From the NCBI GenBank assembly GCA_027494165.1, contig JAOSJM010000005.1, positions 620,001 through 684,000 of the forward strand: 64,000 nt of DNA. Reading direction: 5' to 3'. The stretch comes from Acidimicrobiia bacterium (GTDB lineage: Bacteria; Actinomycetota; Acidimicrobiia; IMCC26256; JAOSJM01). This document shows, one piece after another, positions 57,213 to 64,000 of this stretch (positions are counted from its first letter, which is position 1; every line of letters begins with the position of its first letter). Under the pieces are notes generated by a model, which was not told the DNA's origin, made no database searches, and saw only the letters and a program-made list of their open reading frames with translations. A program made the position numbers and the translations under genes.

Positions 57213-58469
57213 ATGCGGATGGACGCGGTCGTCGCCGGGGTGGGCATGACCCGGTTCGGCAAGCACCCCGACCGGGGCCTCAAGGACCTCGGCGCCGAGG
57301 CGGTGTCGGCCGCGGTGGCCGATGCCGGCCTGGAGCTCGGCGACCTCCAGGCCGCCTACGTCGGCAACTGCGCCGCCGGGACGGTCACCGGCCAGGAGTC
57401 GATCCGCGGCCAGGTGATCCTGCACCCCCTGGGGATCGGCCGCATCCCGGTCGTGAACGTGGAGAACGCGTGCGCCTCGGGCTCCACGGCGTTCCACCTC
57501 GCGGCGGCGATGGTGACGGCGGGCATGTACGACACCGCCCTCGCCCTCGGGGTCGAGAAGCTCACCCACCCCGACAAGCGGGTCAGCTTCGCGGCCTTCG
57601 CCGGGGCCGTCGACGTCGAGGAGGTCCGGGCCCTCCTCGACCAGCTCGCCACCCCGCCCGGGGGCGGGGGCGCTCCCGGTGAGGAGGCGGCCGGGAAAGG
57701 TGGCGCGGGAGGTGGCGCGGGCGAGAAGCGCTCGATGTTCATGGACATCTACGCCCACGCGGCCCGCAACCACATGGCCCGGTACGGGACGACGGTCGAG
57801 CAGCTCGCGGCGGTGGCGGCGAAGAACTCGCTCCACGGCAGCCTCAACCCCCGGGCCCAGTTCCGCGAGGTCCTCACCGTCGACGACGTGCTCGCGGCTC
57901 CGATGATCGTCCCGCCCCTCACCCGCCCGATGTGCTCACCGATCGGGGACGGGGCCGCGGCGCTCGTGGTGACGAGCGCGGCCCGGGCCCGGGAGCTGGG
58001 GATCCGCAGGCCCGTCCGGGTCGCCACCAGCGTGCTGCGCTCGGGCTGGGACCACGGGCCCGACGAGCCCGGGACCGTGGAGCTCTGCGCGCGGGAGGCG
58101 TTCGAGGAGGCCGGGCTCGGCCCCGGCGACCTCGACGTGGCCGAGGTCCACGACGCCTCCGCGCCGGCCGAGATCATCACCTACGAGCAGCTCGGCCTGT
58201 GCGGGCGGGGTGAGGGCGGCGCGCTGGCCGAGCGTGGCGACACTCGCCTCGGAGGCCGCCTCCCCGTGAACACCTCCGGAGGGCTGCTGCGCAAGGGGCA
58301 CCCGGTCGGAGCCAGCGGCGTCGCGCAGATCGTGGAGCTCACCGAGCAGCTCCGGGGCACCTCCGGCGAGCGGCAGGTCGAGGGAGCCCGCGTCGGCCTG
58401 GCCCAGAACGGCGGCGGGAAGAAAGGCAACGACGCGGCCGCCATGTGCGTGACGGTCCTGAGGTCCTGA
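57213..58469 (+). CDS. Thiolase family protein (SCP-x-like), Gly-rich insertion
   Basis: A 418-residue thiolase-fold protein. The acyl-enzyme Cys is in NVENACASGSTAF (Cys87). EVHDASAPAEI and NTSGGLLRKGHPVGASG supply the His loops. It lacks the C-terminal Cys-Gly motif of degradative thiolases, as in SCP-x/lipid-transfer thiolases that cleave branched or steroid side chains. Residues 144-170 (TPPGGGGAPGEEAAGKGGAG) are a Gly-rich insertion before MFMDIYAHAARNHMARYGTT, probably a surface loop. ATG is 15 bp after the nitroreductase stop. Confidence 0.9.
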   Translation: MRMDAVVAGVGMTRFGKHPDRGLKDLGAEAVSAAVADAGLELGDLQAAYVGNCAAGTVTGQESIRGQVILHPLGIGRIPVVNVENACASGSTAFHLAAAMVTAGMYDTALALGVEKLTHPDKRVSFAAFAGAVDVEEVRALLDQLATPPGGGGAPGEEAAGKGGAGGGAGEKRSMFMDIYAHAARNHMARYGTTVEQLAAVAAKNSLHGSLNPRAQFREVLTVDDVLAAPMIVPPLTRPMCSPIGDGAAALVVTSAARARELGIRRPVRVATSVLRSGWDHGPDEPGTVELCAREAFEEAGLGPGDLDVAEVHDASAPAEIITYEQLGLCGRGEGGALAERGDTRLGGRLPVNTSGGLLRKGHPVGASGVAQIVELTEQLRGTSGERQVEGARVGLAQNGGGKKGNDAAAMCVTVLRS

Positions 58470-58473
58470 GCCC

Positions 58474-60072
58474 GTGCGCACCCCCGACGAAGCGATCGTC
58501 GCCGACATGGTGCGGATGCGGGCGGAGGCCCGACCGGACCTCGACGTCCTGACCTTCGAGCACCTGAGCCTCGACGGCGAGGCCACCCCCGACGAGGTCC
58601 GCACGTACGCCGACCTCGCCACGAACGCGAACCGCCTCGCCGCCGCGCTGATCGGTCGCGGGCTCGAGCGGGGCGACCGGTTCGGGCTGATGATGCGCAA
58701 CCACCCGGAGTTCGTCGAGGCGATGGTCGCCGCCTCGATCAGCGGGACCGTGTTCGTCCCCGTCGATCCCCGCACCCGGGGCGAGAAGCTCTCCTTCTAC
58801 CTCCGCCGGGCCGGGTGCCGGGGCCTCGTCGTGGCCGACTACTGCCTGGGAGCCTTCGACGCCGCGCGCCACGACGTCCCCGGGCTGGAGTGGGTGCTCG
58901 GCCTCGAGACCGGCGAGACGGACGACGCCTCGCCCCTCGACGCCGTCGCCGGCGTGGATTCGCTGCGGGCCGTGCTGGCCGCCGAGAGCCCGACGGTCGA
59001 CGTCCGGGCCGAGAGCCCCGCCGATCCCTTCCAGATCATGTTCACGTCGGGGACGACCGGTGACCCGAAGGGCACCGTCGGCGCGAACCAGCGGTTCGGT
59101 GGGGTGCTCGGCGTCCTCTTCGGCTACCAGCCCGACGAGCGTCCGTACACCGGCCTGTCGCTCACCCACACGAACGCGCAGGCCGTCACCCTGGGGCCCG
59201 CGCTCCGCATGGGGCTGCGGGCGGTGTTCAGCCGCCGCTTCACCAAGTCCCGCCTGTGGGACGTCTGCCGCCGGCACGGGTGCACCCAGATCTCGCTCGT
59301 CGGCGGCATGGCGACCGCGATCTACAGCGAGCCGCCCCGTCCCGACGACGCCGACAACCCGGTCCGCCTCGTCGTCAGCGGCGGGATGCCCCCGGCGATC
59401 TGGGAGGCCTTCGAGGCCCGCTTCGGCGTGCGGATCCTGGAGTTCTACGGGGCCAACGACGGTGGCGGCATGGCCTTCAACCCGGTCGGGGTCGGCCCCG
59501 TGGGGTCGGTCGGCAAGCCGATGCCGGGCCTCGAGATGAAGGTCCTCGACGACGACGGCCGGGAGTGCCCGCCGGGCGTGGTCGGGGAGATCTGCTGCCG
59601 CCCCGCCGGCGGCTCCGCCGCCGTCGAGTACTTCGGCGACCCCGAGGCCTCGGCCGCCAAGTGCCACGACGGGTGGAACCACAGCGGCGACATGGGCCAC
59701 ACCGACGAGGACGGGTGGCTGTTCTTCGACCACCGCCGGGGTGGCGGCATCCGCCACAACGGCGACTTCGTCGAGCCGGGCTACGTCGAGAAGGTGCTCG
59801 CCGAGCACCCCGACGTGGTCGACGTCTTCGTCTACGGGATCCCGGCCGCCTCGGGCGCCCCGGGGGAGAAGGACGTCGTCGCGGCGGTCGTCCTGCGCGA
59901 GGGCGTGGAGACCGACGCGGCCTCGCTGTTCGCGACGTGCCGGGCCGGGCTCGAGCCCAACTTCGTGCCGACCTTCCTCCAGGTCGTCCCCGAGATCCCC
60001 AAGACCGCGTCCGAGAAGCCCCAGGAGCGCTTCCTGCGCGAGCTCGGCGGCTTCCTGGTCGGGCAACCCTGA
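58474..60072 (+). CDS. AMP-dependent acyl-CoA synthetase (CaiC-like)
   Basis: A 532-residue acyl-CoA ligase. P-loop IMFTSGTTGDPKGTVGANQR, LVVSGGMPPAIWEAFE, ILEFYGANDGGGMAF, NHSGDMGHTDEDGWLFFDHR and HNGDFVEPGYVEKVLAEHP. The C-terminal catalytic Lys is probably in IPKTASEKPQERFL. The layout is closest to crotonobetaine/carnitine-CoA ligase and to FadD17-like enzymes. GTG at 58474 is 4 bp after the thiolase stop, so translation is coupled. It would activate the acid substrate of the operon pathway. Confidence 0.92.
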   Translation: MRTPDEAIVADMVRMRAEARPDLDVLTFEHLSLDGEATPDEVRTYADLATNANRLAAALIGRGLERGDRFGLMMRNHPEFVEAMVAASISGTVFVPVDPRTRGEKLSFYLRRAGCRGLVVADYCLGAFDAARHDVPGLEWVLGLETGETDDASPLDAVAGVDSLRAVLAAESPTVDVRAESPADPFQIMFTSGTTGDPKGTVGANQRFGGVLGVLFGYQPDERPYTGLSLTHTNAQAVTLGPALRMGLRAVFSRRFTKSRLWDVCRRHGCTQISLVGGMATAIYSEPPRPDDADNPVRLVVSGGMPPAIWEAFEARFGVRILEFYGANDGGGMAFNPVGVGPVGSVGKPMPGLEMKVLDDDGRECPPGVVGEICCRPAGGSAAVEYFGDPEASAAKCHDGWNHSGDMGHTDEDGWLFFDHRRGGGIRHNGDFVEPGYVEKVLAEHPDVVDVFVYGIPAASGAPGEKDVVAAVVLREGVETDAASLFATCRAGLEPNFVPTFLQVVPEIPKTASEKPQERFLRELGGFLVGQP

Positions 60073-60111
60073 GGCGGCGGGGGAGCCAGGGGCCGGGCCC
60101 GGGCGGAGCGG

Positions 60112-61467
60112 ATGGGCACGGACCGGCGGCGAGACGGATCGGCGGCGGCGTCCGGGGGCCCGGACGCGCCGGGCACCCGGACGCGGGTCCCCGGGCGCTT
60201 CGGCCGGCCCCGCTCCCGGGTCCTCCGGTCGTTCCGCCACCCGGCCTTCCGCGTCGTGTGGGGAACGCTGCTGGTCGGTCACCTCGGGTTCTGGATCTCG
60301 TTCCTGGCCCTCCAGGCGCTCATGGCCCGGCTCACCGACGGCGAGGCGTCGTGGCAGGGCGTGCTGTTCTTCGCCAACTTCGTGCCGCTGCTCGTCTTCA
60401 CGCCCTTCGCCGGCGTGGTGGCCGACCGGGTCGAGCGCCGGAAGATCCTGCTCGTGGGGCACGGCGCCGTGGGCGTGACCGCGACCGCGCTCGCGGTCGC
60501 GGTGCTCACGGACCGGATCGGCGCTCCCGGCCTGCTCCCGTTCGCGTTCGCCATCGGCACGGCCTTCTCCTTCACCGCGCCGGCGAACCACGCCATGGTG
60601 GCCAACACCGTCCCGGCCGCCGACCTGGCGAGCGCGGTGTCGCTCCAGTCGGCCGGGAGCAACCTGTCCCGGGTCGTCGGCCCCGCCCTCGCCGCACCGA
60701 TCCTGGCCCTGCTCGACGAGGGCGCCGCGTTCGCGATCTACGGGGGAACGAGCGTCTTCGTCGTGGTGGTCCTGTCGAGGATCCACATCGAGCCCCACCG
60801 CCGGTCCGGCGGCTCCGCGGGCTACTGGGCGTCGCTGGCCGAGGGGCTCCGGCACGCCCGGGATCGTCCGCCGGCGGTGGCCGCGCTCACGATCCTGGCC
60901 GTCTCGTCGCTGTTCGCCGGTGGCTACCTCGCGTTCCTGCCGGTGGTGGCCGAGGACGTCTTCGGTCGTGGCCCGACCGGCCTCACGACGCTGGCCGCGG
61001 CGAGCGGCCTGGGATCGATGGTCGGGGCGCTCACCACCGGACTTCGCGAGGAGACCCCGAGCCTCGCCGCCGTGGCGGCCCTCGTCGCCGGCTTCGGGGC
61101 GAGCGTCGTGGCCTTCGGGGCCAACGACCACTGGGGGCTCGCCCTCGTGCTCGTGGCGATCGTGGGCGGGTTCGGCTTCGCGGCGATGACGACCCTCAAC
61201 ACCCTGCTGCAGCGCCTCGCCGACGACGCCATGCGGGGCCGGCTCATGGCGCTCTTCACGGTCGGTTGGGGCGGGCTGGTCCCGATCGGGGCCCTCTGGC
61301 AGGGAGCCTTCGCGCGCGGAGCGGGGGTCCAGGCCGCGCTCGTCGTCGCCGGCGCGGTGACCGCGTGCTACTCGCCGCTCGCCGTCGTGGTCACCCGCGC
61401 CCGGACCCGGAGGGCATCGGTGGTCGCGGAGGCGGTTCCGGCTCCGGCTCCCGGCCCGTCGGGCTGA
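60112..61467 (+). CDS. MFS transporter, EntS/MFS_3-like
   Basis: A 451-residue permease with about 12 helices after a 40-residue charged N-terminus. VLFFANFVPLLVFTPFAGVVADRVERRKIL contains the conserved DRxxRR loop between helices 2 and 3 (shown in part: GVVADRVERRKIL). PANHAMVANTVPAADLASAV is typical of the MFS_3 group, which exports siderophores and other small molecules. ATG at 60112 is 39 bp after the CoA ligase. It may export a product or toxic intermediate of the operon. Confidence 0.88.
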   Translation: MGTDRRRDGSAAASGGPDAPGTRTRVPGRFGRPRSRVLRSFRHPAFRVVWGTLLVGHLGFWISFLALQALMARLTDGEASWQGVLFFANFVPLLVFTPFAGVVADRVERRKILLVGHGAVGVTATALAVAVLTDRIGAPGLLPFAFAIGTAFSFTAPANHAMVANTVPAADLASAVSLQSAGSNLSRVVGPALAAPILALLDEGAAFAIYGGTSVFVVVVLSRIHIEPHRRSGGSAGYWASLAEGLRHARDRPPAVAALTILAVSSLFAGGYLAFLPVVAEDVFGRGPTGLTTLAAASGLGSMVGALTTGLREETPSLAAVAALVAGFGASVVAFGANDHWGLALVLVAIVGGFGFAAMTTLNTLLQRLADDAMRGRLMALFTVGWGGLVPIGALWQGAFARGAGVQAALVVAGAVTACYSPLAVVVTRARTRRASVVAEAVPAPAPGPSG

Positions 61468-61524
61468 GGGGAACGCCGTCGCCGGCCTCGGGCGTCATCC
61501 CGCCCCGGTCGCCATCGCGAGGCA

Positions 61525-61992
61525 TCAGGACAGCGTCGCCACCAGGTGATCGCGCAGCACCCGGGCGCCGGAGCGCTCGACGTCCCTGGTCGCGGTCAGC
61601 AGCGTGATCCCCGGGCCTCGGGCGAGGTCGAGCAGGTGGCGGACCGCCTCGAGCGCGGGCGGCTGCGCCAGCTCGGCGCGGTAGCGGCGCGCGAACTCGT
61701 CGAAGCGCGCCGGCTCGTGCCCGTACCAGCGGCGCAGCTCCGGGCTGGGCGCGACGTCCTTCAGCCACTCGTCCAGCGCCGCGCGATCCCTCGCCATCCC
61801 ACGAGGCCACAGCCGGTCGACGAGGATCCGAGGGCCCGCTCCGCCGCACGGTGGCGCGTAGACCCGTTCGACGGCGATCCGCGCCGGGTCGCCGGGGTCG
61901 GGGTCGTCGTCGACGAGGTGGGCGAAGCACGGCGCCTCGCCGCCCTCGTCGGCGGAGGGGACGGCCTCCGTCGGGTCATGGCCGAGCGGCAT
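61525..61992 (-). CDS. DUF488 family protein (YeaO-like)
   Basis: A 155-residue protein. RIAVERVYAPPCGGAGPRIL and VDRLWPRGMARDRAALDEWL are the DUF488 signature (usually RVYDPPxxxDGxRVLVDRLWPRG), followed by KDVAPSPELRRWYGH and RFDEFARRYRAEL. ATG at 61992 is set by GGAGGAAAGCGG. A short N-terminal extension precedes the domain. Function unknown; some members bind metals. Divergent from the NirK-like gene. Confidence 0.9.
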   Translation of the reverse strand: MPLGHDPTEAVPSADEGGEAPCFAHLVDDDPDPGDPARIAVERVYAPPCGGAGPRILVDRLWPRGMARDRAALDEWLKDVAPSPELRRWYGHEPARFDEFARRYRAELAQPPALEAVRHLLDLARGPGITLLTATRDVERSGARVLRDHLVATLS

Positions 61993-62101
61993 CCGCTTTC
62001 CTCCAGTCCGCTCCTCCCCGATGACGGTTCCCCGGCACCGGCCTTCTGTGACGGATGCCACGCCCGTTCCACCTGGACCTCGGCCGCCACGGGGAGGAGG
62101 A

Positions 62102-62125
62102 TATTTCCGCGGTCTACTAGAAATA
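62102..62125. promoter_or_regulatory. AT-rich inverted repeat upstream of NirK-like gene
   Basis: TATTTC (62102-62107) and GAAATA (62120-62125) form perfect 6-bp arms around a 12-bp spacer, ending 18 bp before the GTG of the NirK-like gene. The stretch from ATATTTCC to AAATAACC is the most AT-rich short segment in this part of the window, so it is probably promoter and operator together. The regulator is not identified. Confidence 0.45.
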
Positions 62126-62143
62126 ACCTACCCGGGAGCTACC

Positions 62144-63212
62144 GTGCCCTCAACGCCCTCGACCCGACCGGTGACCGAGCGGTCGGAGTTCCGCCTGTGG
62201 ACGACCGTCGTGACCTTCACGGCCCTGGCCGGGCTCGTGGTGGCCGTCCTCGCCCTCGCCCGATCGGACGGTTCCGGGGCTTCGGCCCTCGTCGAGGAAC
62301 AACCGGAGGCTCCCGCCTCGATCGACCTGAGCGGGACCCCGGCCGAAGATTGGACCGCCCGGGATCCCGCGGCCCCGCCGGTTCCGGCCAGCACGGTCCA
62401 CCGGGTGACGCTTCAGGCCACCGAGACCGAGCTCGAGGTCGCCCCGGGTGTCACCCAGACGATGTGGACCTTCGGCGCACAGGTTCCCGGCCCGACCCTG
62501 CGGGGCCGGGTGGGAGACGTCTTCGAGGTCACCCTCGTCAACGACGGGTCGATGGGGCACTCGATCGACTTCCACGCCAGCGAGGTCGCACCCAACGTCG
62601 AGATGCGGACGATCGGGCCCGGGGAATCGCTCCTCTACCGCTTCGAGGCCGAGCAAGCGGGAGCGTTCCTGTACCACTGCGGCACGCCCCCGTCCTCCAT
62701 CACGTCGGCAACGGCATGTACGGCGCCATCATCATCGACCCCCGACCTCCCCCCGTCGACCACGAGCTCGTGCTCGTGCAGTCCGAGATCTATGCCGCAC
62801 CTCCCGGCGAGGTGGCCTCCCTCGAGGCGATGCTCGACAAGGACTGGGACGCCGTCGTCTTCAACGGGTTCGCGAACCAGTACCAGCACCGGCCCATCGA
62901 GGTCGACCCCGGGCAGCGGGTCCGGATCTGGGTGGTCAACGCCGGACCCTCGGAGCCCACGAGCTTCCACGTCATCGGCACGATCTTCGACACCGTCTTC
63001 GAGGAGGGACGGTACGTGCTTCGACCCGACGCGACGCGCGGTGGGTCCCAGGCGCTGGACCTCGGCCCCGCCCAGGGTGGGTTCGTGGAGACGACCTTCG
63101 CGACCGCTGGGGTCTACCCGTTCCTCACCCACGACCTGGCCGACGCGTCCCGGGGAGCCCTGGGCCTCTTCCGGGTCGGGGGGTCACGACGGAGGGTGGC
63201 CCCGGGCACTGA
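62144..63212 (+). CDS. NirK-like two-domain copper protein (frameshifted)
   Basis: About 356 residues after restoring two bases (near 62694, C5 to C6; near 63183, G6 to G7). One N-terminal helix (residues 18-40) anchors or exports it. Ligands align with copper nitrite reductase: His139, Asp142, His144 (H-x2-D-x-H), His178-Cys179, His187-x4-Met192 for type 1 copper, and later His276 (SFHVIG) and His330 (FLTHDL) at the NirK His255 and His306 positions. So both copper sites and the catalytic Asp/His appear present. Nitrite reduction to NO is likely, though related laccase-like oxidases are possible. GTG at 62144 follows GGGAG. Confidence 0.82.
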
Positions 63213-63302
63213 GCCGGCGGCGAACGGAGAGCCCGCCGCCCGGGGCAGCACACGGACCGGGCGGGCGTCCGACGCACCACGGCGCGGGACGTCGCGGGCG
63301 GG

Positions 63303-63791
63303 TCAGGCCTCGGGGGGCCGGCCGTCGGGGACGGCGCCCTGCTCCCGTGACCCGGCGGCCACGCGGTCCAGGGCCTCGCGCAACCCGGCCGCGGCCCGGT
63401 CGCCGATCCGGCGGAAGGCGAGCCGCAGCAGCGGCTCGGCCACCCGGGAGACGCCCTTCAGGGTGAGCTCCGCCTCGTAGGTCACCCGGGCTCGATCGCC
63501 CGCGGGCTGGACGCGGATCGTGTCGTACGAGCGGAGCATCGACGACTCGGCCTCGAGCACCACGAGCCGGGGCCGGTCGTAGTCACGCACGACGTAGTGG
63601 AGGGGGAGCCGCCGCCCGGGCACGCTCACGACGACCCGGAACTCCGACCCCACGCCAAGGGGGCCGTCGTCGAGCCGTCGGGCCTCGACGACTCCCGGGT
63701 CCCACTCCTGGGCGGTCGAGAAGTTCGCGACGTGGTCGAAGAGAGCCTCGACGGGTCCGTCGACGTCGATGTCGGTGCGGTAGGTCGCCAT
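63303..63791 (-). CDS. SRPBCC family protein
   Basis: A 162-residue START/Bet v1-like protein with a hydrophobic pocket. The N-terminus TYRTDIDVDGPVEALFDHVA and FSTAQEWDPGVVEARRL are typical of polyketide cyclase/SRPBCC proteins, followed by HYVVRDYDRPRLVVLEAES and VTYEAELTLKG. ATG at 63791 is chosen because homology begins there. Ligand unknown. Convergent with the NirK-like gene with 90 bp between stops. Confidence 0.88.
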   Translation of the reverse strand: MATYRTDIDVDGPVEALFDHVANFSTAQEWDPGVVEARRLDDGPLGVGSEFRVVVSVPGRRLPLHYVVRDYDRPRLVVLEAESSMLRSYDTIRVQPAGDRARVTYEAELTLKGVSRVAEPLLRLAFRRIGDRAAAGLREALDRVAAGSREQGAVPDGRPPEA

Positions 63792-63931
63792 CGCCGTGTC
63801 TCCGGCGCCGGGCCCCGGTCCGGATGACCGGGCCTGCCACACCCGACGCTACCGCCGCCCGGCGTGGCGCGAACATCGCCCCGGCTCACCCGCCGTGGTG
63901 GGGGTGAGGGACGAGAGATCGGAGGCCCGAG

Positions 63932-64000
63932 GTGCTCGAGGACTTCAAGAACTTCCTGCTGCGCGGCAACGTCGTCGACCTGGCCGTCGCCGTCGTGATC
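63932..64000 (+). CDS. mscL: Large-conductance mechanosensitive channel MscL, 3' truncated by window edge
   Basis: Only 23 codons are inside the window: LEDFKNFLLRGNVVDLAVAV, then VI. This is the conserved MscL N-terminus (FKxFxxRGNVxDLAVAVxIG), including the amphipathic S1 helix and the start of the first membrane helix. GTG at 63932 follows GGAGGCCCGAG. The channel opens under membrane tension to relieve osmotic shock. Confidence 0.9.
   Translation, partial: MLEDFKNFLLRGNVVDLAVAVVI

Overview
The window is very GC-rich (roughly 70 percent or more by eye), with GTG starts common and purine-rich Shine-Dalgarno sites. The gene content points to a lipid-oxidising actinobacterium: many acyl-CoA dehydrogenases, enoyl-CoA hydratases and acyl-CoA ligases, a wax ester synthase/DGAT, a resuscitation-promoting-factor-like protein and MscL. 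The GYWLVxxDGG-type repeats of the secreted protein at 5486-6676 are typical of Acidimicrobiia, so that class is my best guess. This is inference; no rRNA gene is present to confirm it.

Layout. 1-9190: RNase D (5' end outside the window), a membrane protein, an alpha/beta hydrolase, DegV, an MFS transporter, PlsY, a secreted Rpf-type repeat protein with a CRP-like site upstream, a histone-H1-like Lys/Ala/Pro protein and an acyl-CoA dehydrogenase. 9355-23280: lipid metabolism block (AidB-like dehydrogenase, a FadE28/FadE29-like heteromeric pair, SDRs, WS/DGAT, three crotonases, another dehydrogenase, a TetR regulator). 23414-30280: carbonic anhydrase, a PAS protein with a degenerate kinase-like ATPase fold, a sulfide:quinone oxidoreductase-like protein, a radical SAM protein and small conserved proteins. 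30483-36825: a type IIA topoisomerase pair preceded by a LexA-like box, then a carotenoid-desaturase-like FAD enzyme. 37032-38500: an IS110-family element whose upstream non-coding end folds into a long stem resembling a bridge RNA. 38583-48111: a secreted protein with a strong terminator, a tyrosine phosphatase/fructosamine kinase operon, a DUF72 protein, an NDH-2-like enzyme, and a PEP-utilising enzyme operon. 48242-61467: two catabolic-looking gene sets (phosphotransferase, SnoaL and EthD-type proteins; then dehydrogenase, nitroreductase, thiolase, CoA ligase and exporter). 61525-64000: DUF488, a NirK-like copper protein with its own operator-like inverted repeat, an SRPBCC protein and the start of mscL.

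Two window-wide observations matter most. First, a family of palindromic repeats with a 61-62 bp period, about 11 copies in tandem sets of 2-4, occupies four intergenic sites in both orientations. Second, about 16 genes, including both topoisomerase subunits, are broken by small indels that sit mostly in runs of G or C and nearly always look like one missing base. They read through cleanly once the base is restored. This is more consistent with homopolymer sequencing error than with gene decay, so I annotate these genes end to end as single CDSs.
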